DNA of 64,000 nt from Flavobacterium piscisymbiosum (GTDB lineage Bacteria > Bacteroidota > Bacteroidia > Flavobacteriales > Flavobacteriaceae). The translations under genes and the position numbers were made by a program. Position 1 is the stretch's first letter. Each line of letters opens with the position of its first letter. Positions 26,707-34,948 of this stretch are shown piece by piece. The DNA lies in the NCBI RefSeq assembly GCF_020905295.1, contig NZ_JAJJMM010000001.1, positions 5,022,001 to 5,086,000 on the forward strand. The letters run 5' to 3'. Under the pieces are notes generated by a model. That model had not been told where the DNA came from, searched no databases, and worked only from the letters and a program-made list of their open reading frames with translations.

Positions 26707-27153
26707 CTATGTAATTTCAAATGAATTAAAACTTGAAATTGATGTTAAGTTTTTATCATATTTAGATTTTATTAGTATTTCAAATACTTCCTTTGGCAAA
26801 TCAATAATCTCTAAAGGTGAGATAGGCTGAGCAACTAGATGATAATTTGGGTCTAAAAAATTATTTAATATAGTTTTATCGAAAGAATACAAACCTTTTT
26901 TAGTCATCAAAACATAATCTGCTAAATATCTTTCATCTGGCACCATTTTTAATATCTCACTTAAACTGACATTAATTTCTATCTCAGATTTTTCAGGTAA
27001 ATTTCTAAAATAGGAAGAGAGCAAATTATAATCGGATGATTCTGCAATTGATTTAGGTAGTTTTCCACCACCTGAAGCAACGAATGCTACGTGCTTTCCA
27101 TCGGTAAAAAACCAATCAATATCTAAGGATTGTTGTTCTATTTCAGTAATCAT
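26707..27153 (-). CDS. Probable immunity protein for the adjacent deaminase toxin
   Basis: 148 residues, cytoplasmic, acidic. Starts 14 bp after the toxin fragment at 27168-27530, the usual toxin-then-immunity order. N-terminal IDWFFTDGKHVAFVASGGGKLP resembles small Bacteroidota immunity proteins. It would protect against the deaminase domain if that domain is active. The family is not identified with certainty; function is inferred from the neighbour and size. Confidence 0.65.
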   Translation of the reverse strand: MITEIEQQSLDIDWFFTDGKHVAFVASGGGKLPKSIAESSDYNLLSSYFRNLPEKSEIEINVSLSEILKMVPDERYLADYVLMTKKGLYSFDKTILNNFLDPNYHLVAQPISPLEIIDLPKEVFEILIKSKYDKNLTSISSFNSFEIT

Positions 27154-27167
27154 ATTTTTGTATTTAA

Positions 27168-27530
27168 TTATTTTCCAAAAGTTGTTTTACAGTTATCACA
27201 CATCGGTATAGTTTGACCAGTTCTTGGTCTTATCGCATTGGTAAAATTAATTTGATTTGGTAATGCATTTGGATTTTCCAATAACAAATTATTTCCAGCT
27301 TGGAATTCTGCACAGCATCCAACTGTATTTCCTGTAGCTGTCTTTGTACCTATACCACCTAACTCGCCAACAACACCTTCTAATTGAGGCGCTATGACTG
27401 ATTGAGGCGCCCCACTAGTAGCAATCATAGTCTGACCATTTAATTCAGCACCTACAACAGTGGAAGGAACACTTCCAGACGTTGATAATTCTGTAGCCGT
27501 AGCTCTAACGGAATTGCTTAGTGAGCTCAT
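27168..27530 (-). CDS. Orphan YwqJ-like deaminase toxin C-terminal domain
   Basis: 120 residues matching the nucleic-acid deaminase tips of polymorphic toxins (YwqJ-like). The region AELNGQTMIATSG is followed by the zinc/catalytic motif GCCAE (71-75) and C-x-x-C (Cys111, Cys114, in MCDNCKTTFGK). No secretion or repeat domain precedes it. The frame stays open upstream of the ATG through NAIGKAST and into the duplicated REP segment that starts at 27559, so the original N-terminal carrier was lost at that junction. The called start is therefore only nominal. Followed by a probable immunity gene. Confidence 0.7.
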   Translation of the reverse strand: MSSLSNSVRATATELSTSGSVPSTVVGAELNGQTMIATSGAPQSVIAPQLEGVVGELGGIGTKTATGNTVGCCAEFQAGNNLLLENPNALPNQINFTNAIRPRTGQTIPMCDNCKTTFGK

Positions 27531-27558
27531 GGTAGAAGCTTTTCCTATGGCGTTACCC

Positions 27559-27767
27559 CCCCTGCTCTCCGAAGTGTTCCTTATTCGAGCTGCGCAAATG
27601 TCTCTGACTTTGCGCCATTTTAAACAAATGTAACTGAAAAACGAAAAACTCTGAAAGTCTCCGACTTTAATACTGAATTTAATATAAATTATATAGAGTT
27701 AAAGATTTTGGATCTAAAACATTTACTATTGGATTATCAACTTTTTCAATTTCTAATAATCCTGAAT
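27559..27767. repeat. Right copy of the 209-bp duplication (REP + RAYT 3' end)
   Basis: Exact copy of 25313-25521. Contains a reverse REP unit and the last 89 bp of the RAYT gene as a pseudogene tail. Its left edge is the point where the toxin frame at 27168-27530 loses its natural upstream sequence; its right edge abuts the terminator of the next operon. Confidence 0.9.
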
Positions 27768-27780
27768 CATAGAAATAAAA

Positions 27781-27818
27781 GTCGCAAAGTTATTCGTGTA
27801 AACACTTTACTTTGCGAC
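27781..27818 (-). terminator. Intrinsic terminator of the DUF1266 operon
   Basis: Perfect 10-bp stem GTCGCAAAGT / ACTTTGCGAC (27781-27790, 27809-27818), followed on the minus strand by TTTTATTTC; lies about 50 bp after the DUF1266 gene. An A/T run on the other side could let it work in both directions. Confidence 0.8.
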
Positions 27819-27867
27819 TCTTTTTTTTGATTAATTATTTTCTTCTTTAAAAAGGATGAATTTGCGT

Positions 27868-28581
27868 TTACAAATACTTCTTATCTTTTAAAGGACTTTT
27901 TGCATTATGAAGCAGATCATCAGCAATTTGAATCATTCCGCTGTTGTTTGGGCCTCCCCAAAGTGCTCTTCCAAATATGTAACTAATGGTATATTCTTCC
28001 CATGTAGTACAATATTTTTTAAGCTCAGTAAATGATTTTCTCAGATATTCTTTCATCTCTAATTCAGAAAGATAACCAGCCTCATAACAACAACGTGATA
28101 AAAATGCTCCTCTGCCATAATTCCATGCCGCATCTTTGATCTTTTTTATTTGCACAAAATCTTTAATAACATTTTGCTCTATAAGCTCAGGCACCACATT
28201 GTTAAGATTACGATATATATCTAGATACTTCTTGAAGATTTCTTCTTCGGCAGGTAAATTCGACTTTAAAATCGTAACGTAGTTCTCTTTATTTTCGAAA
28301 GCATCATAAACGACCTCGATATATTGATCCTGATTTCTGTCCTGCAGATCCAAAAGTATTTCTGCGGCAGCCTCTTTATCATAGATACTCCAATAATCTT
28401 CTAAAAGCGTCTTTAATGTCGATTTACTAAGTCCGGTTTCATACGAATTAAGATAGGCAGATTGTTGTTCAGCATACATAGCACTAACTAATAAATAATC
28501 TAATTGCTGACCAACTATTACATTTTTATCGTTTAATCGAATGCTTTTAAACGCATTGAAAATCTTTGAAAATATGCCCAT
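27868..28581 (-). CDS. DUF1266 domain protein
   Basis: 237 residues, cytoplasmic. The C-terminal half has AAWNYGRGAFLSRCCYEAGYLSE (quoted in parts: AWNYGRGAF, CCYEAGYLSE) and SYIFGRALWGG, the conserved face of DUF1266. No catalytic function is known for the domain. It starts 6 bp after the 232-residue gene and is the third gene of a tight minus-strand operon (29764 to 27868). Function unknown. Confidence 0.8.
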   Translation of the reverse strand: MGIFSKIFNAFKSIRLNDKNVIVGQQLDYLLVSAMYAEQQSAYLNSYETGLSKSTLKTLLEDYWSIYDKEAAAEILLDLQDRNQDQYIEVVYDAFENKENYVTILKSNLPAEEEIFKKYLDIYRNLNNVVPELIEQNVIKDFVQIKKIKDAAWNYGRGAFLSRCCYEAGYLSELEMKEYLRKSFTELKKYCTTWEEYTISYIFGRALWGGPNNSGMIQIADDLLHNAKSPLKDKKYL

Positions 28582-28587
28582 TTGTCT

Positions 28588-29286
28588 TTATGCTACTTGT
28601 AGATTTGGAAACTTGTTTTGTAATACTTTTACGAAATTCTCTCCTACTACCTGATATTTTGCTCTTGTTAATAATTGTTTGTTCAAATTAAAAATATCTG
28701 TTGGATCCGGAACATAATGCAATCTGTCGTGAATTTCAAGTGCCAAAGGATTACCATCTATATTGAATGTAATGATATGAGTTTTTGGCAAATATTCTTC
28801 AGAAGATTTTGAGTACAATCCTAATTGTGATTTTAAAATACCGCCATATTCAAGTTTTGCATCTTCGATACGGAAATTATCAAAAACAACATGCTCGTCT
28901 AATTCTCCAACAGCATCAGTACTAAAAAAATGCAAATCATTACCGCTCAAAACCCAGAAACATTCGGTTTCTACGCGTTGCAATTTTACGCCTACAGCAG
29001 AAAGGGCAACATTTTTAATTCCGTCAGTTACCACTTCCTGAACTTTATTTGCTTTGGTCTGAGGAACAGATCCGGAGGTGTAAGCATCTATCGATTTCCC
29101 TTTTAACCATTGTGTTAATTGCTGAAAATCTTGTTTTAAAACTTCTTCTTTATGAAGATCGTATTTTGTTCTTTCAAGATCTAAGTCAATTTCTGATTTT
29201 GCGGCTGCATGCTTTTTGTTCATGTATACCATAAAAATGATACCGGCAATTACTAATACAACGGGAATTAAAAAAAGTGGATTCAT
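28588..29286 (-). CDS. Membrane-anchored protein of unknown function
   Basis: 232 residues: one N-terminal membrane helix (about 3-21), then a cytoplasmic domain with mixed strands and helices. The segments VVTDGIKNVALSAVGVKLQRVETECFWVLSG and DVHFFSTDAVGE-type strands suggest a pleckstrin-like or bacterial-PH-like sheet, but this is weak. Middle gene of the three-gene operon, 16 bp after the upstream gene and 6 bp before the DUF1266 gene. Not recognised. Confidence 0.72.
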   Translation of the reverse strand: MNPLFLIPVVLVIAGIIFMVYMNKKHAAAKSEIDLDLERTKYDLHKEEVLKQDFQQLTQWLKGKSIDAYTSGSVPQTKANKVQEVVTDGIKNVALSAVGVKLQRVETECFWVLSGNDLHFFSTDAVGELDEHVVFDNFRIEDAKLEYGGILKSQLGLYSKSSEEYLPKTHIITFNIDGNPLALEIHDRLHYVPDPTDIFNLNKQLLTRAKYQVVGENFVKVLQNKFPNLQVA

Positions 29287-29302
29287 AATTTAATTTAATT
29301 TA

Positions 29303-29764
29303 TTAAAGGTTAATTGGTTTTACGTCTTTGTTTTTGTCTTTTCCAAAAATGCCATACAGAATCAAGCATACTAATAAAAACAGAATTATTTTTCCGCCAT
29401 ATTGCGTATAAAATCCTAATTTCAGTAATTGCTCTTTATCTAATTTATTGGTATTTATTATTTTTTCAAGCTGTTCATCAGAGAGTTCGTAATATCTGTC
29501 AGAATCCGGCTTTGCCAATACCAGCTTTGGTTCCTGTGTGATCCAAACCGGAATCCAGGCAATACTATATTCCTGATGCAATCGGGCAAGATCTAAATGT
29601 GTATTTGATTCTTCTTTTGAGAGGTATTCGTCTGTATTGGGTAAATCTGATACAATTTCTAATTTGTCAATTTTACCAATTGGTATTCTTGCTTTGGCTA
29701 AAGCCAAATTGTAAGAGCAGAAAGTAACAATCGTTGTTAATAGAATTTTTTTCAGGTAAATCAT
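29303..29764 (-). CDS. Secreted/membrane protein of unknown function
   Basis: 153 residues. N-terminal signal peptide (about 1-22, ending LALAKA), a periplasmic segment of about 85 residues, then a C-terminal membrane helix (IILFLLVCLILYGIFG) followed by a short charged tail. First gene of the operon with 28588 and 27868, so the three products may form a membrane-linked complex with DUF1266 inside the cell. No family recognised. Confidence 0.72.
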   Translation of the reverse strand: MIYLKKILLTTIVTFCSYNLALAKARIPIGKIDKLEIVSDLPNTDEYLSKEESNTHLDLARLHQEYSIAWIPVWITQEPKLVLAKPDSDRYYELSDEQLEKIINTNKLDKEQLLKLGFYTQYGGKIILFLLVCLILYGIFGKDKNKDVKPINL

Positions 29765-29927
29765 AATTTATTGGTTTAGTATTTTTTTTGGGTTTATTTG
29801 GATTAGTATTTAATTTACAACAACAAAAAATGATATGTTAAAACACTCAAAAAAGAATATTATTAAAAGCTTCTTTAACATTTTTGTTCAAATATATTTA
29901 ATTTTTCTTACAATAGACAATAAAAAA

Positions 29928-29966
29928 AATTAGATTTTGCATTTTAATAAAACACAAAATCTAATT
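29928..29966 (-). terminator. Intrinsic terminator after the PL11 gene
   Basis: Exact 12-bp arms AATTAGATTTTG (29928-29939) and CAAAATCTAATT (29955-29966). On the minus strand a T-rich run follows. It lies about 75 bp beyond the PL11 stop and should end the DUF4450/32221/PL11 transcript. Confidence 0.75.
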
Positions 29967-30042
29967 TCTAAAATGTATATTCTTTTTTGTTTTAATGTTA
30001 AACTTAACGTTACAAAAAATTAATATTCACGAAAAATACCGT

Positions 30043-31896
30043 TTAATTATCCTGAAATTTAACCAGTACAATATTTGGTTTTGGTGCAGGTTTCATGCCT
30101 GTTCCCATATAAAAACTAGTATGTGGCGGCTGATTATATCCCACATTTTGCCATGCAACGCTTAGTCTGTATTGCGGATCGTGCATCAAAGTATATTGTC
30201 TTATTGCGGTTGGAATTGTAGTCGAATAAATTCTAAGTTCTGTATTATCTTCAGATCTTAATATTAATTCTTCGCGCCAGTCCCCTAAAATATCTGCAGA
30301 AAGTGCTGGCGTAGATTTTGTACCATTATTTGATGTTGCGCCTGTTGCAGTAAATAATCGGCCTGCGTTGTATTTGTCGATGTAATTTGAGTTCAGTAAT
30401 TCTCTTGAAGAATCTCCATCCCAATAAATTAAAAAATTGATAGAGCTTGGTGCTTTTCCTATTTCGTTTCCTTTCATGTCATGCAAAAAAGGAGATCCTG
30501 ACCACCAGCATTGCGCTCCTTTTCGGGTTGGATCTATATTGTCTGCAACTCCTCGCCCAACATCTTCGTTTATAGAACCGGTAAACAATACTTTTCCGTC
30601 AGCAGCAGAAAACAGTGTTACGCCCGGACCTGTAGTTCCGTTTTCTATTTCGTGAATTCCAAAAACTTCCAAGCCGGGAACATCAAGATCAAGATCTGAA
30701 ACATGAAGTGCATCTCCGTGTCTAAAACCTGTCGTATACAAACCTTTTCCATCATCATCCACACACATCGATCCGTAGATAATTTCGTCTTTTCCGTCAT
30801 TATCCACATCTGCGACCGTTAGTCCGTGATTTCCCATTCCGGAGTACGGATTATCGGCATCTTTACTATCAAAAACCCATCTTGAAGTCAATTTTTTATC
30901 TTTAAAATCCCAGGCTGCCAAAACGGTTCTTCCATAATAACCACGGCACATTACCACACTTGGATGAACGCCGTCAAGATAAGCGATACAAGCCGTAAAA
31001 CGATCAATCCTGTTTCCTTTAGTATCATTTCCTCCGCTGCCGCCATGTCCGCCCCAACCGGCAAGATCACCACGTTCCGGAATATAATCAACGGTGGTAA
31101 TTAGTTTTCCAGTTCTTCCGTCAAAAACAGAAAGGTACTCAGGGCCTTTTAGAATTTTACCCAAAATAGGCGAATTCGGGTCGCGTTCTACCCAGTCTTT
31201 TGAAGCGTCGCCCACAACATTATTCTCACTGTCGGTAGTCCCGTCAGCAGTTTTACAGACAAATTCCGAAATTCCGTCACCATCTAAATCATACACCATA
31301 AACTGGGTGTAATGTGCGCCTTCGCGAATGTTTTTTCCGAGATTAATCTGCCATAAAAATTTCCCGTCTAAAGTATAGGCCTGAAATATGGGTGGGTCTG
31401 TAATTCCGGTATGTGAATTATCATGTGCTTTTCCGGTCATGTGTACTATCAAATCATATCTTCCGTCTCCGTCTAAATCCCCCACCGAAAGGTCATTTGG
31501 AATATATCCTTCAACCGGTTTTAGTTTAATAGATAAATAATCTTTATCCGGACTTTGAGCAGCAATGGTAAAACTTCCTTTTGCATCGGTTTCTTTTCCT
31601 TTAAGAACTGTTTTTACAAACCAGGTATTTTCTTCCTGGCTATTGGCTTTGGTATCTACAAAATTAGTAGCTCCCAGAATAGGTTTGTCATTAAGTTTAA
31701 CGGCTTTTTTAGTGCCGCTTTTTCGATATAAATTAAAAGCAAGATTATCAGGATCAGTCCCTAAAACTCTCCATCCTATAAAAAACTGACCTTTGTCTTT
31801 TACTGCAATAACGCCACGGTCCAGGTTTTCCATTTGCCTTTGAGCGAATGAAACTAAAGTTGATAAAAGAAATAATAGTAAAATTTTATTCTTCAT
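30043..31896 (-). CDS. PL11 rhamnogalacturonan lyase
   Basis: 617 residues, signal peptide ending SFAQR. Polysaccharide lyase family 11: N-terminal small domain (RQMENLDRGVIAVKDKGQFFIGWRVLGTDP in parts) followed by an eight-bladed propeller with many calcium-binding loops of the D-x-DxDG type (DLDGDGR, DVDNDGKDE). Cleaves the alpha-1,4 bond between rhamnose and galacturonate in the RG-I backbone by beta-elimination, producing unsaturated ends for GH105. Last gene of the minus-strand unit starting at the DUF4450 gene, about 320 bp downstream of the 708-residue gene. Full length. Confidence 0.95.
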   Translation of the reverse strand: MKNKILLLFLLSTLVSFAQRQMENLDRGVIAVKDKGQFFIGWRVLGTDPDNLAFNLYRKSGTKKAVKLNDKPILGATNFVDTKANSQEENTWFVKTVLKGKETDAKGSFTIAAQSPDKDYLSIKLKPVEGYIPNDLSVGDLDGDGRYDLIVHMTGKAHDNSHTGITDPPIFQAYTLDGKFLWQINLGKNIREGAHYTQFMVYDLDGDGISEFVCKTADGTTDSENNVVGDASKDWVERDPNSPILGKILKGPEYLSVFDGRTGKLITTVDYIPERGDLAGWGGHGGSGGNDTKGNRIDRFTACIAYLDGVHPSVVMCRGYYGRTVLAAWDFKDKKLTSRWVFDSKDADNPYSGMGNHGLTVADVDNDGKDEIIYGSMCVDDDGKGLYTTGFRHGDALHVSDLDLDVPGLEVFGIHEIENGTTGPGVTLFSAADGKVLFTGSINEDVGRGVADNIDPTRKGAQCWWSGSPFLHDMKGNEIGKAPSSINFLIYWDGDSSRELLNSNYIDKYNAGRLFTATGATSNNGTKSTPALSADILGDWREELILRSEDNTELRIYSTTIPTAIRQYTLMHDPQYRLSVAWQNVGYNQPPHTSFYMGTGMKPAPKPNIVLVKFQDN

Positions 31897-32220
31897 GATT
31901 GGTGTTTTTTATGGTTAGTTATTGGCCACGGATTGAACGGGTTTTAGCTGGTTTGCACTGATTTTTTTTTAAATCTCTCGCAAAGACGCAGAGGCGCAAA
32001 GTTTTTATTTTTATATTGTTTATCATCGCACACGGATTACGCGGTTTTTGACTGGTTTGAACTGATTTTTTTTTAATCTCTCGCAAAGAGGCAGAGGCGC
32101 AAAGTTTGTTTTATAAGTTTATTATTTTGCGGCTTTGTGTGAGAATATTTAAGCTCAAAAAAAATAAATAAAAAATCTGCGACAATCCGTTCAAACCCGT
32201 CTAACACGTGGCCCATTAAA
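31897..32220. repeat. Spacer with two tandem repeat copies
   Basis: Two about 80-bp copies (around 31926-32010 and 32034-32110) share CGGATT..CGG-TTTT-CTGGTTTG-ACTGATTTTTTTT and TCTCGCAAAG-GCAGAGGCGCAAAG. A complementary piece (AATCTGCGACAATCCGTTC and AACCCGTCTAACACGTGGCC) lies at about 32170-32213, so large stem structures are possible. No gene. Confidence 0.6.
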
Positions 32221-34347
32221 TCAAAACATCTTTTTAAATCCTTCGCTTTGTATTTTCCAGGTTCCGTCTTTTGGGAAGCCTGGGTTTGGTTCTGTGCTTC
32301 CATCCCAACCGGCACACATCATGGCAACAGCGGTTAACAATCCCCCGTTTCCGGGAAGGTAAAGTGTTAATCTTTCTGCCTGATAATTGTGTCCGTTTTT
32401 CAAATAAGTGTTCGTCGTTACATTCATGAATAATGCATCAATTGCTTTTTCGGGCATTTGTAAACGTGCTGCCGACATGGCTGTCATTGGAAAATCCCAT
32501 CCCCATGTTTTATCCCATGTCCACGTTTTCCAAACCAAATCGAAAGTATTTTTCATGATTTTTTTATCTAAAAGCGATGTTTCCGGAAGCATCCCGAAAG
32601 TTCCTAATACAGATGGATGATCTGTTTTGAATTCCGGATTGGTATACGAATCTTTGGCACTTTCTGTGGCCAGATATACCTGATCTAACATTGGTAACGA
32701 AGATAATTTCGCCAAAACGTTTTCCCATTTTTCAGGTACTGTTTGGTTTAATTTTTTCTTCCAGGCGATTGCTGTTTTCAAAGCCCAGTTCCAATACGCC
32801 AATTCATATGTTGGATTGAAAGTTTCCATTGCTTTAAAACGTTCCTGAGCCGGAATAACACCCGGACCTAAAACATAACGATCTGTTTTGCTGTCGTAAT
32901 GGGCAAAAGAAGCCATGAAATCTGCGGTTGCGAAAACACGCTCGCTATATAAATTTAAAGTCGCTGTGGTGGGTTTAGCGCGATAAATCAATTCAGCATA
33001 GGTAATAAAATGTGGCTGCTGCCAAATCAAAAATGAACCTACAGATGACGGACTTTCATTCCCGTCTGCATCTACCATTTTCTGCCATCTTGCGCCTTCA
33101 AAACCTTGTCTTTTTGCTATATTTTTGGCTTTATCAAAAACTTTCTGATACCACGGTAAACTTTTTTCCAGCAATTCAGGTCGGTTCCAAAGGGCAAAGT
33201 GAACACCATGCCACCAATGCATTTCTAAATGCGGTTTTCCGTACCAACTATTATACGTTAAACCCGTTTCCTGAGGCGGCACTTTTCCTGTACATTGAAC
33301 TTTCGTCAAATATTGCGAAAGGATTACTCTTCGTTCCAGTTCTTTTGCACGCGGATCTGTACTTCCTGAAAAATCTACCGCAGCGCCACTTTTCCAGAAT
33401 TGCTCCCAACCTTTTATACTACTGCTTTCAATTTCTGCGAAAGAAGAATTGGATATTTTTTTATCTGTTAAAGCAAAAAGACAGCTTAATTCTAAGGTAT
33501 TGGTATTGACTGCTTCGAGCACAAAATAATGATCTGCAGTTTTTTTAATTTGTGCATTTCCTTTCCAGTTCAAATTTACGTTGTATGAAATACTGTCCAT
33601 TGCATGGGTAATAACAGCTTCTGTTTTAGACTTTTCGACAAGAGCACTTTTATAATCCTGCTTTCCTTCGTATTTTGTTCCCATATCTGCCCAATCTCCT
33701 GTAGGAAACGGAATTCTCAAACTAATTTTTAAACGTTTTTGCTGTAATAAATCTGATTTTACTTTTACTCCAATAGCATCTTTTTCCTGATGAGAAGCCG
33801 TAAGAACGGTGACCGGAATACCTTCTACTTCAAAATAACTTTCGATTTCTCCTGTCCATAAATTCAGTTTTTGGGCAATCGATTTAATGTCTTCGGGTTT
33901 TGCCGGACTTCCGTCTTTTTTGGTAATCTCAAAACCTAAATTTCCCAATTGCAATAAATGCGGATTCTGGCGAAACCAATTCACCGCTTCGACTTTTCTG
34001 GCTGGTTCTTTTATCTGAACCGTGTATGAAATATCTCGTCCGTATTGCTTGTAATCTCTCAGGGTTTCTGAAAATTTATAATTATTGGTATTTTTATAGC
34101 TGTCCCAACCCCACTCTGATTGTGTTCCTAAAGGAATTCCGTTTTGGTATTTTTTAGGGAAAGTCTGCAAACCGGTAGCATCAACAGTAAAAGCAAAAGC
34201 ACCGTTACCAACAGTGAGCGAAGCCAAAGTATCGATAGCCGTAATTTGTACATTATGCCTTGTTACTAATGCTTTTCGATCAATTTTCTGTTGGGCCGAC
34301 AATGAAATCGAGAATAATGATATAATTATTAATAGATGTTTTTTCAT
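32221..34347 (-). CDS. Secreted six-hairpin (alpha/alpha)6 glycosidase-like protein, GH65-like region
   Basis: 708 residues with signal peptide (LFSISLSAQQ). The N-terminal beta-rich domain (LTVGNGAFAFTVDATGLQ) and C-terminal helical barrel (YGKPHLEMHWWHG, HFITYAELIYRA, WKTWTWDKTWGWDFPMTA in parts) fit the six-hairpin glycosidase clan that includes GH65 and relatives. Conserved acidic and histidine positions in HLEMHWWHG could be catalytic. Lies between the DUF4450 and PL11 genes, so a role in RG-I oligosaccharide breakdown is likely. Substrate not known, and the family is not assigned with certainty. Confidence 0.8.
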   Translation of the reverse strand: MKKHLLIIISLFSISLSAQQKIDRKALVTRHNVQITAIDTLASLTVGNGAFAFTVDATGLQTFPKKYQNGIPLGTQSEWGWDSYKNTNNYKFSETLRDYKQYGRDISYTVQIKEPARKVEAVNWFRQNPHLLQLGNLGFEITKKDGSPAKPEDIKSIAQKLNLWTGEIESYFEVEGIPVTVLTASHQEKDAIGVKVKSDLLQQKRLKISLRIPFPTGDWADMGTKYEGKQDYKSALVEKSKTEAVITHAMDSISYNVNLNWKGNAQIKKTADHYFVLEAVNTNTLELSCLFALTDKKISNSSFAEIESSSIKGWEQFWKSGAAVDFSGSTDPRAKELERRVILSQYLTKVQCTGKVPPQETGLTYNSWYGKPHLEMHWWHGVHFALWNRPELLEKSLPWYQKVFDKAKNIAKRQGFEGARWQKMVDADGNESPSSVGSFLIWQQPHFITYAELIYRAKPTTATLNLYSERVFATADFMASFAHYDSKTDRYVLGPGVIPAQERFKAMETFNPTYELAYWNWALKTAIAWKKKLNQTVPEKWENVLAKLSSLPMLDQVYLATESAKDSYTNPEFKTDHPSVLGTFGMLPETSLLDKKIMKNTFDLVWKTWTWDKTWGWDFPMTAMSAARLQMPEKAIDALFMNVTTNTYLKNGHNYQAERLTLYLPGNGGLLTAVAMMCAGWDGSTEPNPGFPKDGTWKIQSEGFKKMF

Positions 34348-34948
34348 TTGGTTAGGTTTATAGTTTCAGGTTGAGATAAAAAAAATTTAACCGCAAAGTG
34401 CGCAAGGTTTTTTTATCTAATAATATTTGTAAAAAATTAAGTTCGCAAAGCTTTATCAATACAAAGCTTTGCGGAGTTTCTTGCGGAGATCCCTCGTTCC
34501 TCGGGATGACAAATTAGACGAAAATATTGTTATAAAAATGATTGGCCTAGCCCCGATAGAAGTGGAAATCCTTTTGTGCCGGGGTTCGGCACAAAAGATT
34601 GTAACGGATAGCGGGATTAGCTCCTGAAAAAAAATATTTGGTTTTATCATAAGAATCGGGATAACAAAATTTGTGTTCTTTGTGGTAAAATTTTAAGCGG
34701 TTTTATATTTTTATTTTTATCATTATCTAATTTTCTTATTGGCTAGATTTATATGTCGTCCCTACGGGACTCGAATGATAGTCGCTATAAATGTTTCTAT
34801 AAATATATCGCTCCTCTGGAGCTTAAAATTTCTATTTCAAAATCTAAAATCTATGTTCTAAAATCTATATTCTACACTCTTTACTCTTTACTCTTTACTC
34901 TTTACTCTTTACTCTTTACTCTTTACTCTTTACTCTTTATTCTAAAAA
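34348..34948. repeat. Repeat-rich spacer, copy 2 of the dispersed repeat
   Basis: 34380-34460 holds CGCAAAG-type pieces. 34485-34645 is a full copy of the dispersed repeat (CCTCGTTCCTCGGGATGACA, then CTAGCCCCGATAGAAG, palindrome CTTTTGTGCCG/CGGCACAAAAG at 34562-34588, GCGGGATTAGCTCC). Small three-base-loop hairpins at 34758-34770 (GTCCC/GGGAC) and 34810-34822 (GCTCC/GGAGC). 34877-34938 is a 7-bp tandem array. No gene accepted. Confidence 0.7.
34877..34938. repeat. 7-bp tandem array (TTTACTC)n
   Basis: About nine uninterrupted copies of the 7-bp unit (CTCTTTA/TTTACTC phase) just beyond the stop codon of the DUF4450 gene at 34949. Length not divisible by three per unit and outside any gene; copy number is likely to vary between strains. 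Confidence 0.85.

Noticed and set aside
30437..31312. Several plus-strand frames opposite PL11
   Set aside because: Antisense shadows of a well-supported lyase gene.
34877..34938. CRISPR array or phase-variable coding tract
   Set aside because: Seven-base units without spacers and outside any gene.
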